Shown: positions 23,797-37,401, counted from the stretch's first letter. The stretch: 64,000 bases of DNA from Hippophae tibetana (GCA_037013495.1 CM072801.1:31050001-31114000); one strand, 5' to 3'. Translations and numbers: made by a program. The notes: a model not told the origin generated them from the letters alone.

Positions 23797-26700
23797 TGTG
23801 TTCAATATGATTTTTTTATTGACAGAAACTATAGAGATACTACAGTTCATAGTTTCAAGAAAACTAGGTTATTAATATCGGTGGCAATATTAAACTAGTG
23901 TAACTTTTAATTCGTGCATCGAAATGTCTATTATAATGTAGCAAATAGCACCTCTTTCGATTCCTAAAATGACAATGAAAGAATAGTTTAGTTATCTGCA
24001 TTTTTTTTAACCAAAATGACTTTGTTTACAAGTCTTGCCAACTCTAATAGTTTGGTGGCATCTCATTGCATTGTTTTCAGTTCTTGTTCTTTTGGGTTCG
24101 AATTTAATCATCTTAACCCATTTCGAAGCAATTTACTCATTGTTAATCCTTTGAGTTCATATATTGTTCCCCTAAAGGTTGCGCATCATTTCGTATCAAA
24201 GCCTTTGTTGCTGAAAATATGTTATCTTTCTTCGTATATTTATTTTTTGAATTTTACATTTAGAAAAACTTTTTCCATTTAATTTTCTTTGCTTTCATTA
24301 GACACAAATCAAAAAGAAAGATAGATATTTGTATACCAAGTCTTGTGTTTCCTATTAATTTTGTTGTCATTATTTTGTCTTTCGATTTCATTTCCTTTCT
24401 TTCTTTAAATTCTTTGTACCTTTTTCTTGTGTAATGTTTTCTGTGTTGAGTCATTTTTTTTATTGAAAGAAACTTTAGAGATACTACAGTTCATAGTTTC
24501 AAGAAAACTAGGTTATTAAAATCGGTGGCAATATTAAACTGTTGTAACTTTTCATTCGTGCATCGAAATGACTATTATAATGTAGCAAATAGCACCTCTT
24601 TCGATTCCTAAAATGACAATGAAAGAATAGTTTAGTTATCTGCATTTTTAAAACCAAAATTATTTTATTTTCAATGCTTGCCAACCTCTAATAGTTTCGT
24701 GGCATCTCATTGCATTGTTTTTAAGTTCTTGTTCTTTTGGGTTCCAATTTGATCATCTTAACCCATTTCGAAGCAATTTAATCATTCTTAATCCTTTGAG
24801 TTCATATTTTGTTCCCCTAAAGATTCCGCATTATTTGGTATCAAAGCCATTGTTGCTGAAAATATGTTATCTATCTTCTTATATTTATTTTTTGAGTTTT
24901 ACATTTAAAAAAACTTTGTCCATTGAAGTTTCTATGTTTTCATTAGACACAAATCACAAAGAAAGATAGATATTTGTATACCAAGTATTGTGTTTTCTTT
25001 TTATTTAGTTGTCATTATTTTGTCTTTCGATTACATTTCCTTTCTTTCTTTAAATTCTTTGTACCTTTTTCTTGTGTAAGGTTTTCTGTGTTCAATATGA
25101 TTTTTTTATTGACAGAAACTATAGAGATACTACAGTTCATAGTTTCAAGAAAACTAGGTTATTAATATCGGTGGCAATATTAAACTAGTGTAACTTTTAA
25201 TTCGTGCATCGAAATGTCTATTATAATGTAGCAAATAGCACCTCTTTCGATTCCTAAAATGACAATGAAAGAATAGTTTAGTTATCTGCATTTTTTTTAA
25301 CCAAAATGACTTTGTTTACAAGTCTTGCCAACTCTAATAGTTTGGTGGCATCTCATTGCATTGTTTTCAGTTCTTGTTCTTTTGGGTTCGAATTTAATCA
25401 TCTTAACCCATTTCGAAGCAATTTACTCATTGTTAATCCTTTGAGTTCATATATTGTTCCCCTAAAGGTTGCGCATCATTTCGTATCAAAGCCTTTGTTG
25501 CTGAAAATATGTTATCTTTCTTCGTATATTTATTTTTTGAATTTTACATTTAAAAAAACTTTTTCCATTTAATTTTCTTTGCTTTCATTAGACACAAATC
25601 ACAAAGAAAGATAGATATTTGTATACCAAGTCTTGTGCTTTCTTTTAATTTTGTTGTCAATATTTTGTCTTTCGATTTCATTTCCTTTCTTTCTTTAAAT
25701 TCGTGTACCTTTTTCTTGTGTAATGTTTTTTGTGTTCAATCTGTTTTTTTATTGAAAGAAACTATAGAGATACTAAAGTTCATAGTTTCAAGAAAAACTA
25801 GGTTATTCATAGCGGTGGCAATATTAAATTGTTGTAACTTTTAATTCGTGCATCGAAATGACTATTATAATGTAGCAAATAGCACCTCGTTCGATTCCTA
25901 AAAAGACAATGAAAGAATAGTTTAGTTATCGGCATTTTTAAAACCAAAATTACTTTGTTTACAAGACTTGCCAACTCTAATAGTTTGGTGGCATCTCATT
26001 GCATTGTTTTTAAGTTCTTGTTCTTTTGGGTTCCAATTTGATCATCTTAACCATTTTCTAAGCAATTTACTCATTCTTAATCCTTTGAGTTCATATGTTC
26101 TTCCCCTAAAGGTTCCGCATCATTTGGTATCAAAGCCTTTGTTGTTGAAAATATGGTATCTATCTTCTTATATTTATTTTTTGAATTTTAAATTTAAAAA
26201 AACTTTTTCCATTTGATTTTCTTTGCTTTCATTAGACACAAATCAAAAAGAAAGATAGATATTTGTATACCAAGTCTTGTGTTTCCTATTAATTTTGTTG
26301 TCATTATTTTGTCTTTCGATTACATTTCCTATCTTTCGTTAAATTCTTTGTACCTTTTTCTTGTGTAATGTTTTCTGTGTTCAATATGATTTTTTTATTG
26401 ACAGAAACTATAGAGATACTACAGTTCATAGTTTCAAGAAAACTAGGTTATTAATATCGGTGGCAATATTAAACTAGTGTAACTTTTAATTCGTGCATCG
26501 AAATGTCTATTATAATGTAGCAAATAGCACCTCTTTCGATTCCTAAAATGACAATGAAAGAATAGTTTAGTTATCTGCATTTTTTTTAACCAAAATGACT
26601 TTGTTTACAAGTCTTGCCAACTCTAATAGTTTGGTGGCATCTCATTGCATTGTTTTCAGTTCTTGTTCTTTTGGGTTCGAATTTAATCATCTTAACCCAT

Positions 26701-26840
26701 TTCGAAGCAATTTACTCATTGTTAATCCTTTGAGTTCATATATTGTTCCCCTAAAGGTTGCGCATCATTTCGTATCAAAGCCTTTGTTGCTGAAAATATG
26801 TTATCTTTCTTCGTATATTTATTTTTTGAATTTTACATTT
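23797..26840 (+). repeat. Left copy of ~3.0-kb segmental duplication (offset 9,024 bp)
   Basis: Monomer starts 23866, 24510, 25156, 25800 and 26445 plus 9,024 give 32890, 33534, 34180, 34824 and 35469 exactly. The only difference I noticed by eye inside the block is A at 25751 against G at 34775. The left limit is set by TGTAATG here against TGTAAGG at the partner. The right limit is set by TTTAGAAAAAC against TTTAAAAAAAC. Confidence 0.82.
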
Positions 26841-26901
26841 AGAAAAACTTTTTCCATTTAATTTTCTTTGCTTTCATTAGACACAAATCAAAAAGAAAGA
26901 T

Positions 26902-28163
26902 AGATATTTGTATACCAAGTCTTGTGTTTCCTATTAATTTTGTTGTCATTATTTTGTCTTTCGATTTCATTTCCTTTCTTTCTTCAAATTCTTTGTACCT
27001 TTTTCTTGTGTAATGTTTTCTGTGTTCAATCTGTTTTTTTATTGAAAGAAACTATAGAGATACTAAAGTTCATAGTTTCAAGAAAAACTAGGTTATTCAT
27101 AGCGGTGGCAATATTAAATTGTTGTAACTTTTAATTCGTGCATCGAAATGACTATTATAATGTAGCAAATAGCACCTCGTTCGATTCCTAAAAAGACAAT
27201 GAAAGAATAGTTTAGTTATCGGCATTTTTAAAACCAAAATTACTTTGTTTACAAGACTTGCCAACTCTAATAGTTTGGTGGCATCTCATTGCATTGTTTT
27301 TAAGTTCTTGTTCTTTTGGGTTCCAATTTGATCATCTTAACCATTTTCTAAGCAATTTACTCATTCTTAATCCTTTGAGTTCATATGTTGTTCCCCTAAA
27401 GGTTCCGCATCATTTGGTATCAAAGCCTTTGTTGCTGAAAATATGGTATCTATCTTCTTTTATTTATTTTTTGAATTTTACATTTAAAAAAACTTTTTCC
27501 ATTTGATTTTCTTTGCTTTCATTAGACACAAATCAAAAAGAAAGATAGATATTTGTATACCAAGTCTTGTGTTTCCTATTAATTTTGTTGTCATTATTTT
27601 GTCTTTCGATTACATTTCCTATCTTTCGTTAAATTCTTTGTACCTTTTTCTTGTGTAATGTTTTCTGTGTTGAGTCATTTTTTTTATTGAAAGAAACTAT
27701 AGAGATACTACAGTTCATAGTTTCAAGAAAACTAGGTTATTAAAATCGGTGGCAATATTAAACTGTTGTAACTTTTCATTCGTGCATCGAAATGACTATT
27801 ATAATGTAGCAAATAGCACCTCTTTCGATTCCTAAAATGACAATGAAAGAATAGTTTAGTTATCTGCATTTTTAAAACCAAAATTATTTTATTTTCAATG
27901 CTTGCCAACCTCTAATAGTTTCGTGGCATCTCATTGCATTGTTTTTAAGTTCTTGTTCTTTTGGGTTCCAATTTGATCATCTTAACCCATTTCGAAGCAA
28001 TTTAATCATTCTTAATCCTTTGAGTTCATATTTTGTTCCCCTAAAGATTCCGCATTATTTGGTATCAAAGCCATTGTTGCTGAAAATATGTTATCTATCT
28101 TCTTATATTTATTTTTTGAGTTTTACATTTAAAAAAACTTTGTCCATTGAAGTTTCTATGTTT
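26902..28163 (+). repeat. Left copy of two-monomer duplication (offset 4,510 bp)
   Basis: Starts 27090, 27734 and 28380 plus 4,510 give 31600, 32244 and 32890. Both copies contain the irregular F-C junction, so they descend from one event. I saw one difference: TCATTCTTAATCC at about 27362 against TCATTTTTAATCC at about 31872. Confidence 0.78.
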
Positions 28164-30626
28164 ACATTAGACACAAATCACAAAGAAAGATAGATATTTG
28201 TATACCAAATATTGTGTTTTCTTTTTATTTAGTTTTCATTATTTTGTCTTTCGATTACATTTCCTTTCTTTCTTTAAATTCTTTGTACCTTTTTCTTGTG
28301 TAATGTTTTCAGTGTTCAATATGATTTTTTTATTGACAGAAACTATAGAGATACTACAGTTCATAGTTTCAAGAAAACTAGGTTATTAATATCGGTGGCA
28401 ATATTAAACTAGTGTAACTTTTAATTCGTGCATCGAAATGTCTATTATAATGTAGCAAATAGCACCTCTTTCGATTCCTAAAATGACAACGAAAGAATAG
28501 TTTAGTTATCTGCATTTTTTTAACCAAAATGACTTTCTTTACAAGACTTGCCAACTCTAATAGTTTGGTGGCATCTCATTGCATTGTTTTCAGTTCTTGT
28601 TCTTTTGGGTTCGAATTTAATCATCTTAACCCATTTCGAAGCAATTTACTCATTGTTAATCCTTTGAGTTCATATGTTGTTCCCCTAAAGGTTGCGCATC
28701 ATTTCGTATCAAAGCCTTTGTTGCTGAAAATATGTTATCTTTCTTCGTATATTTATTTTTTGAATTTTACATTTAAAAAAACTTTTTCCATTTAATTTTC
28801 TTTGCTTTCATTAGACACAAATCACAAAGAAAGATAGATATTTGTATACCAAGTCTTGTGTTTTCTTTTAATTTTGTTGTCAATATTTTGTCTTTCGATA
28901 TCATTTCCTTTCTTTCTTTAAATTCGTGTACCTTTTTCTGGTGTAATGTTTTCTGTGTTCAATCTGTTTTTTTATTGAAAGAAACTATAGAGATACTAAA
29001 GTTCATAGTTTCAAGAAAAACTAGGTTATTCATAGCGGTGGCAATATTAAATTGTTGTAACTTTTAATTCGTGCATCGAAATGACTATTATAATGTAGCA
29101 AATAGCACCTCGTTCGATTCCTAAAAAGACAATGAAAGAATGGTTTAGTTATCGGCATTTTTAAAACCAAAATTACTTTGTTTACAAGACTTGCCAACTC
29201 TAATAGTTTGGTGGCATCTCATTGCATTGTTTTTAAGTTCTTGTTCTTTTGGGTTCCAATTTGATCATCTTAACCATTTTCTAAGCAATTTACTCATTCT
29301 TAATCCTTTGAGTTCATATGTTGTTCCCCTAAAGGTTCCGCATTATTTGGTATCAAAGCCATTGTTGCTGAAAATATGTTATCTATCTTCTTATATTTAT
29401 TTTTTGAGTTTTACATTTAAAAAAACTTTGTCCATTGAAGTTTCTATGTTTACATTAGACACAAATCACAAAGAAAGATAGATATTTGTATACCAAATAT
29501 TGTGTTTTCTTTTTATTTAGTTTTCATTATTTTGTCTTTCGATTACATTTCCTTTCTTTCTTTAAATTCTTTGTACCTTTTTCTTGTGTAATGTTTTCAG
29601 TGTTCAATATGATTTTTTTATTGACAGAAACTATAGAGATACTACAGTTCATAGTTTCAAGAAAACTAGGTTATTAATATCGGTGGCAATATTAAACTAG
29701 TGTAACTTTTAATTCGTGCATCGAAATGTCTATTATAATGTAGCAAATAGCACCTCTTTCGATTCCTAAAATGACAACGAAAGAATAGTTTAGTTATCTG
29801 CATTTTTTTAACCAAAATGACTTTCTTTACAAGACTTGCCAACTCTAATAGTTTGGTGGCATCTCATTGCATTGTTTTCAGTTCTTGTTCTTTTGGGTTC
29901 GAATTTAATCATCTTAACCCATTTCGAAGCAATTTACTCATTGTTAATCCTTTGAGTTCATATGTTGTTCCCCTAAAGGTTGCGCATCATTTCGTATCAA
30001 AGCCTTTGTTGCTGAAAATATGTTATCTTTCTTCGTATATTTATTTTTTGAATTTTACATTTAAAAAAACTTTTTCCATTTAATTTTCTTTGCTTTCATT
30101 AGACACAAATCACAAAGAAAGATAGATATTTGTATACCAAGTCTTGTGTTTTCTTTTAATTTTGTTGTCAATATTTTGTCTTTCGATTTCATTTCCTTTC
30201 TTTCTTTAAATTCGTGTACCTTTTTCTGGTGTAATGTTTTCTGTGTTCAATCTGTTTTTTTATTGAAAGAAACTATAGAGATACTAAAGTTCATAGTTTC
30301 AAGAAAAACTAGGTTATTCATAGCGGTGGCAATATTAAATTGTTGTAACTTTTAATTCGTGCATCGAAATGACTATTATAATGTAGCAAATAGCACCTCG
30401 TTCGATTCCTAAAAAGACAATGAAAGAATGGTTTAGTTATCGGCATTTTTAAAACCAAAATTACTTTGTTTACAAGACTTGCCAACTCTAATAGTTTGGT
30501 GGCATCTCATTGCATTGTTTTTAAGTTCTTGTTCTTTTGGGTTCCAATTTGATCATCTTAACCATTTTCTAAGCAATTTACTCATTCTTAATACTTTGAG
30601 TTCATATGTTGTTCCCCTAAAGGTTC
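28050..30626 (+). repeat. Tandem duplication of a 1,288-bp dimer with crossover-hybrid monomer
   Basis: The segment about 28050-29337 is repeated directly as about 29338-30626. Shared private variants include TTTACATTAGAC, ACCAAATATTG, AGTTTTCATT, TTTTCAGTG, GACAACGAAAG and TTTTTCTGGTG. The unit at 29023 has an F-type left half and a C-type right half, joined near 29,335-29,345. That is where the second copy begins. Differences noticed: CGATATCATT (about 28897) against CGATTTCATT (about 30185), and AATCCTTTG against AATACTTTG. Confidence 0.82.
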
Positions 30627-30889
30627 CGCATCATTTGGTATCAAAGCCTTTGTTGCTGAAAATATGGTATCTATCTTCTTATATTTATTTTTTGAATTTT
30701 ACATTTAAAAAAACTTTTTCCATTTGATTTTCTTTGCTTTCATTAGACACAAATCAAAAAGAAAGATAGATATTTGTATACCAAGTCTTGTGTTTCCTAT
30801 TAATTTTGTTGTCATTATTTTGTCTTTCGATTACATTTCCTATCTTTCGTTAAATTCTTTGTACCTTTTTCTTGTGTAATGTTTTCTGT

Positions 30890-31540
30890 GTTCAGTCATT
30901 TTTTTTTATTGAAAGAAACTATAGAGATACTACAGTTCATAGTTTCAAGAAAACTAGGTTATTAAAATCGGTGGCAATATTAAACTGTTGTAACTTTTCA
31001 TTCGTGCATCGAAATGACTATTATAATGTAGCAAATAGCACCTCTTTCAATTCCTAAAATGACAATGAAAGAATAGTTTAGTTATCTGCATTTTTTTAAC
31101 CAAAATGACTTTGTTTACAAGACTTGCCAACTCTAATAGTTTGGTGGCATCTCATTGCATTGTTTTCAGTTCTTGTTCTTTTGGGTTCGAATTTAATCAT
31201 CTTAACCCATTTCGAAGCAATTTACTCATTGTTAATCCTTTGAGTTCATATGTTGTTCCCCTAAAGGTTGCGCATCATTTCGTATCAAAGCCTTTGTTGC
31301 TGAAAATATGTTATCTTTCTTCGTATATTTATTTTTTGAATTTTACATTTAAAAAAAGTTTTTCCATTTAATTTTCTTTGCTTTCATTAGACACAAATCA
31401 CAAAGAAAGATAGATATTTGTATACCAAGTCTTGTGTTTCCTATTAATTTTGTTGTCATTATTTTGTCTTTCGATTTCATTTCCTTTCTTTCTTCAAATT
31501 CTTTGTACCTTTTTCTTGTGTAATGTTTTCTGTGTTCAAT
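30890..31540 (+). repeat. Left copy of one-monomer match at nine-monomer offset (5,801 bp)
   Basis: The unit at 30956 matches the unit at 36757. Shared private variants are CTCTTTCAATTCC (about 31044 and 36842) and AAAAAAAGTTTTTCC (about 31351 and 37153). The match stops before the end of the next unit, since the copy at 36757 runs into the domain boundary. Confidence 0.7.
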
Positions 31541-32673
31541 CTGTTTTTTTATTGAAAGAAACTATAGAGATACTAAAGTTCATAGTTTCAAGAAAAACTA
31601 GGTTATTCATAGCGGTGGCAATATTAAATTGTTGTAACTTTTAATTCGTGCATCGAAATGACTATTATAATGTAGCAAATAGCACCTCGTTCGATTCCTA
31701 AAAAGACAATGAAAGAATAGTTTAGTTATCGGCATTTTTAAAACCAAAATTACTTTGTTTACAAGACTTGCCAACTCTAATAGTTTGGTGGCATCTCATT
31801 GCATTGTTTTTAAGTTCTTGTTCTTTTGGGTTCCAATTTGATCATCTTAACCATTTTCTAAGCAATTTACTCATTTTTAATCCTTTGAGTTCATATGTTG
31901 TTCCCCTAAAGGTTCCGCATCATTTGGTATCAAAGCCTTTGTTGCTGAAAATATGGTATCTATCTTCTTTTATTTATTTTTTGAATTTTACATTTAAAAA
32001 AACTTTTTCCATTTGATTTTCTTTGCTTTCATTAGACACAAATCAAAAAGAAAGATAGATATTTGTATACCAAGTCTTGTGTTTCCTATTAATTTTGTTG
32101 TCATTATTTTGTCTTTCGATTACATTTCCTATCTTTCGTTAAATTCTTTGTACCTTTTTCTTGTGTAATGTTTTCTGTGTTGAGTCATTTTTTTTATTGA
32201 AAGAAACTATAGAGATACTACAGTTCATAGTTTCAAGAAAACTAGGTTATTAAAATCGGTGGCAATATTAAACTGTTGTAACTTTTCATTCGTGCATCGA
32301 AATGACTATTATAATGTAGCAAATAGCACCTCTTTCGATTCCTAAAATGACAATGAAAGAATAGTTTAGTTATCTGCATTTTTAAAACCAAAATTATTTT
32401 ATTTTCAATGCTTGCCAACCTCTAATAGTTTCGTGGCATCTCATTGCATTGTTTTTAAGTTCTTGTTCTTTTGGGTTCCAATTTGATCATCTTAACCCAT
32501 TTCGAAGCAATTTAATCATTCTTAATCCTTTGAGTTCATATTTTGTTCCCCTAAAGATTCCGCATTATTTGGTATCAAAGCCATTGTTGCTGAAAATATG
32601 TTATCTATCTTCTTATATTTATTTTTTGAGTTTTACATTTAAAAAAACTTTGTCCATTGAAGTTTCTATGTTT
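31412..32673 (+). repeat. Right copy of two-monomer duplication (offset 4,510 bp)
   Basis: This is the partner of 26902-28163, seven monomers downstream. It ends where the right copy has TTTTCATTAGAC and the left copy has the private TTTACATTAGAC, at about 28163 and 32673. Confidence 0.78.
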
Positions 32674-32820
32674 TCATTAGACACAAATCACAAAGAAAGA
32701 TAGATATTTGTATACCAAGTATTGTGTTTTCTTTTTATTTAGTTGTCATTATTTTGTCTTTCGATTACATTTCCTTTCTTTCTTTAAATTCTTTGTACCT
32801 TTTTCTTGTGTAAGGTTTTC

Positions 32821-35800
32821 TGTGTTCAATATGATTTTTTTATTGACAGAAACTATAGAGATACTACAGTTCATAGTTTCAAGAAAACTAGGTTATTAAT
32901 ATCGGTGGCAATATTAAACTAGTGTAACTTTTAATTCGTGCATCGAAATGTCTATTATAATGTAGCAAATAGCACCTCTTTCGATTCCTAAAATGACAAT
33001 GAAAGAATAGTTTAGTTATCTGCATTTTTTTTAACCAAAATGACTTTGTTTACAAGTCTTGCCAACTCTAATAGTTTGGTGGCATCTCATTGCATTGTTT
33101 TCAGTTCTTGTTCTTTTGGGTTCGAATTTAATCATCTTAACCCATTTCGAAGCAATTTACTCATTGTTAATCCTTTGAGTTCATATATTGTTCCCCTAAA
33201 GGTTGCGCATCATTTCGTATCAAAGCCTTTGTTGCTGAAAATATGTTATCTTTCTTCGTATATTTATTTTTTGAATTTTACATTTAGAAAAACTTTTTCC
33301 ATTTAATTTTCTTTGCTTTCATTAGACACAAATCAAAAAGAAAGATAGATATTTGTATACCAAGTCTTGTGTTTCCTATTAATTTTGTTGTCATTATTTT
33401 GTCTTTCGATTTCATTTCCTTTCTTTCTTTAAATTCTTTGTACCTTTTTCTTGTGTAATGTTTTCTGTGTTGAGTCATTTTTTTTATTGAAAGAAACTTT
33501 AGAGATACTACAGTTCATAGTTTCAAGAAAACTAGGTTATTAAAATCGGTGGCAATATTAAACTGTTGTAACTTTTCATTCGTGCATCGAAATGACTATT
33601 ATAATGTAGCAAATAGCACCTCTTTCGATTCCTAAAATGACAATGAAAGAATAGTTTAGTTATCTGCATTTTTAAAACCAAAATTATTTTATTTTCAATG
33701 CTTGCCAACCTCTAATAGTTTCGTGGCATCTCATTGCATTGTTTTTAAGTTCTTGTTCTTTTGGGTTCCAATTTGATCATCTTAACCCATTTCGAAGCAA
33801 TTTAATCATTCTTAATCCTTTGAGTTCATATTTTGTTCCCCTAAAGATTCCGCATTATTTGGTATCAAAGCCATTGTTGCTGAAAATATGTTATCTATCT
33901 TCTTATATTTATTTTTTGAGTTTTACATTTAAAAAAACTTTGTCCATTGAAGTTTCTATGTTTTCATTAGACACAAATCACAAAGAAAGATAGATATTTG
34001 TATACCAAGTATTGTGTTTTCTTTTTATTTAGTTGTCATTATTTTGTCTTTCGATTACATTTCCTTTCTTTCTTTAAATTCTTTGTACCTTTTTCTTGTG
34101 TAAGGTTTTCTGTGTTCAATATGATTTTTTTATTGACAGAAACTATAGAGATACTACAGTTCATAGTTTCAAGAAAACTAGGTTATTAATATCGGTGGCA
34201 ATATTAAACTAGTGTAACTTTTAATTCGTGCATCGAAATGTCTATTATAATGTAGCAAATAGCACCTCTTTCGATTCCTAAAATGACAATGAAAGAATAG
34301 TTTAGTTATCTGCATTTTTTTTAACCAAAATGACTTTGTTTACAAGTCTTGCCAACTCTAATAGTTTGGTGGCATCTCATTGCATTGTTTTCAGTTCTTG
34401 TTCTTTTGGGTTCGAATTTAATCATCTTAACCCATTTCGAAGCAATTTACTCATTGTTAATCCTTTGAGTTCATATATTGTTCCCCTAAAGGTTGCGCAT
34501 CATTTCGTATCAAAGCCTTTGTTGCTGAAAATATGTTATCTTTCTTCGTATATTTATTTTTTGAATTTTACATTTAAAAAAACTTTTTCCATTTAATTTT
34601 CTTTGCTTTCATTAGACACAAATCACAAAGAAAGATAGATATTTGTATACCAAGTCTTGTGCTTTCTTTTAATTTTGTTGTCAATATTTTGTCTTTCGAT
34701 TTCATTTCCTTTCTTTCTTTAAATTCGTGTACCTTTTTCTTGTGTAATGTTTTTTGTGTTCAATCTGTTTTTTTGTTGAAAGAAACTATAGAGATACTAA
34801 AGTTCATAGTTTCAAGAAAAACTAGGTTATTCATAGCGGTGGCAATATTAAATTGTTGTAACTTTTAATTCGTGCATCGAAATGACTATTATAATGTAGC
34901 AAATAGCACCTCGTTCGATTCCTAAAAAGACAATGAAAGAATAGTTTAGTTATCGGCATTTTTAAAACCAAAATTACTTTGTTTACAAGACTTGCCAACT
35001 CTAATAGTTTGGTGGCATCTCATTGCATTGTTTTTAAGTTCTTGTTCTTTTGGGTTCCAATTTGATCATCTTAACCATTTTCTAAGCAATTTACTCATTC
35101 TTAATCCTTTGAGTTCATATGTTCTTCCCCTAAAGGTTCCGCATCATTTGGTATCAAAGCCTTTGTTGTTGAAAATATGGTATCTATCTTCTTATATTTA
35201 TTTTTTGAATTTTAAATTTAAAAAAACTTTTTCCATTTGATTTTCTTTGCTTTCATTAGACACAAATCAAAAAGAAAGATAGATATTTGTATACCAAGTC
35301 TTGTGTTTCCTATTAATTTTGTTGTCATTATTTTGTCTTTCGATTACATTTCCTATCTTTCGTTAAATTCTTTGTACCTTTTTCTTGTGTAATGTTTTCT
35401 GTGTTCAATATGATTTTTTTATTGACAGAAACTATAGAGATACTACAGTTCATAGTTTCAAGAAAACTAGGTTATTAATATCGGTGGCAATATTAAACTA
35501 GTGTAACTTTTAATTCGTGCATCGAAATGTCTATTATAATGTAGCAAATAGCACCTCTTTCGATTCCTAAAATGACAATGAAAGAATAGTTTAGTTATCT
35601 GCATTTTTTTTAACCAAAATGACTTTGTTTACAAGTCTTGCCAACTCTAATAGTTTGGTGGCATCTCATTGCATTGTTTTCAGTTCTTGTTCTTTTGGGT
35701 TCGAATTTAATCATCTTAACCCATTTCGAAGCAATTTACTCATTGTTAATCCTTTGAGTTCATATATTGTTCCCCTAAAGGTTGCGCATCATTTCGTATC

Positions 35801-35864
35801 AAAGCCTTTGTTGCTGAAAATATGTTATCTTTCTTCGTATATTTATTTTTTGAATTTTACATTT
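32821..35864 (+). repeat. Right copy of ~3.0-kb segmental duplication (offset 9,024 bp)
   Basis: This is the partner of 23797-26840, fourteen monomers downstream. Within it, 32449-33306 is itself nearly repeated at 33739-34596 (offset 1,290 bp), and 34330-35240 at 35619-36529 (offset 1,289 bp). Dimer-scale copying thus underlies the larger block. Confidence 0.82.
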
Positions 35865-36690
35865 AAAAAAACTTTTTCCATTTAATTTTCTTTGCTTTCA
35901 TTAGACACAAATCACAAAGAAAGATAGATATTTGTATACCAAGTCTTGTGCTTTCTTTTAATTTTGTTGTCAATATTTTGTCTTTCGATTTCATTTCCTT
36001 TCTTTCTTTAAATTCGTGTACCTTTTTCTTGTGTAATGTTTTTTGTGTTCAATCTGTTTTTTTATTGAAAGAAACTATAGAGATACTAAAGTTCATAGTT
36101 TCAAGAAAAACTAGGTTATTCATAGCGGTGGCAATATTAAATTGTTGTAACTTTTAATTCGTGCATCGAAATGACTATTATAATGTAGCAAATAGCACCT
36201 CGTTCGATTCCTAAAAAGACAATGAAAGAATAGTTTAGTTATCGGCATTTTTAAAACCAAAATTACTTTGTTTACAAGACTTGCCAACTCTAATAGTTTG
36301 GTGGCATCTCATTGCATTGTTTTTAAGTTCTTGTTCTTTTGGGTTCCAATTTGATCATCTTAACCATTTTCTAAGCAATTTACTCATTCTTAATCCTTTG
36401 AGTTCATATGTTCTTCCCCTAAATGTTCCGCATCATTTGGTATCAAAGCCTTTGTTGTTGAAAATATGGTATCTATCTTCTTATATTTATTTTTTGAATT
36501 TTACATTTAAAAAAACTTTTTCCATTTGATTTTCTTTGCTTTCATTAGACACAAATCAAAAAGAAAGATAGATATTTGTATACCAAGTCTTGTGTTTCCT
36601 ATTAATTTTGTTGTCATTATTTTGTCTTTCGATTACATTTCCTATCTTTCGTTAAATTCTTTGTACCTTTTTCTTGTGTAATGTTTTCTG

Positions 36691-37341
36691 TGTTCAGTCA
36701 TTTTTTTTATTGAAAGAAACTATAGAGATACTACAGTTCATAGTTTCAAGAAAACTAGGTTATTAAAATCGGTGGCAATATTAAACTGTTGTAACTTTTC
36801 ATTCGTGCATCGAAATGACTATTATAATGTAGCAAATAGCACCTCTTTCAATTCCTAAAATGACAATGAAAGAATAGTTTAGTTATCTGCATTTTTTTAA
36901 CCAAAATGACTTTGTTTACAAGACTTGCCAACTCTAATAGTTTGGTGGCATCTCTTTGCATTGTTTTCAGTTCTTGTTCTTTTGGGTTCGAATTTAATCA
37001 TCTTAACCCATTTCGAAGCAATTTACTCATTGTTAATCCTTTGAGTTCATATGTTGTTCCCCTAAAGGTTGCGCATCATTTCGTATCAAAGCCTTTGTTG
37101 TTGAAAATATGTTATCTTTCTTCGTATATTTATTTTTTGAATTTTACATTTAAAAAAAGTTTTTCCATTTAATTTTCTTTGCTTTCATTAGACACAAATC
37201 ACAAAGAAAGATAGATATTTGTATACCAAGTCTTGTGTTTCCTATTAATTTTGTTGTCATTATTTTGTCTTTCGATTTCATTTCCTTTCTTTCTTCAAAT
37301 TCTTTGTACCTTTTTCTTGTGTAATGTTTTCTGTGTTCAAT
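36691..37341 (+). repeat. Right copy of one-monomer match at 5,801-bp offset, last unit of domain I
   Basis: This is the partner of 30890-31540. It is the last typical domain I unit. Just after it, between about 37,345 and 37,402, the sequence departs from its partner (GATACTACAG against GATACTAAAG, then AACAAGGTTATTAATATTGG), which marks the domain I/II junction. Confidence 0.68.
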
Positions 37342-37401
37342 CTGTTTTTTTTATTGAAAGAAACTATAGAGATACTACAGTTCATAGTTTCAAGAAAAAC
37401 A

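Larger units (their letters stand above)
1..37401 (+). repeat. Domain I: homogeneous satellite block, monomers 1-58
   Basis: The 58 monomers here are closely similar to one another. They are of four kinds, told apart around the middle of the unit. A has GGTTCCGCATCATTTGG. B has GGTTGCGCATCATTTCG. C has GATTCCGCATTATTTGG. F has ACCATTTTCTAAGC upstream and AATATGGTATC downstream. B has later forms: B2 (starts 13549, 16770, 19350) with a CCTAACCC change, and B3 (most B units from 15480 on) with GGGTTCGAATTTAATC. Order from monomer 1 is A,B,A,C,B,A,C,B,B,B,B,C,B,C,B,C,B,B,B,B, then the 12.9-21.9 kb tetramer/pentamer region, then alternation of B3 with C or F up to the boundary. Confidence 0.88.
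21930..37401 (+). repeat. Alternating B3 / (C or F) sub-block of domain I
   Basis: From the unit at 21930 the order is C,B3,F,B3,C,B3,F,B3,F,C,B3,F/C hybrid,B3,F,B3,F,C,B3,C,B3,F,B3,F,B3. The alternation breaks only twice, at F-C neighbours 27090/27734 and 31600/32244. Those two breaks are copies of one another (offset 4,510 bp). The basic period is therefore a dimer of about 1,289 bp. Confidence 0.83.
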
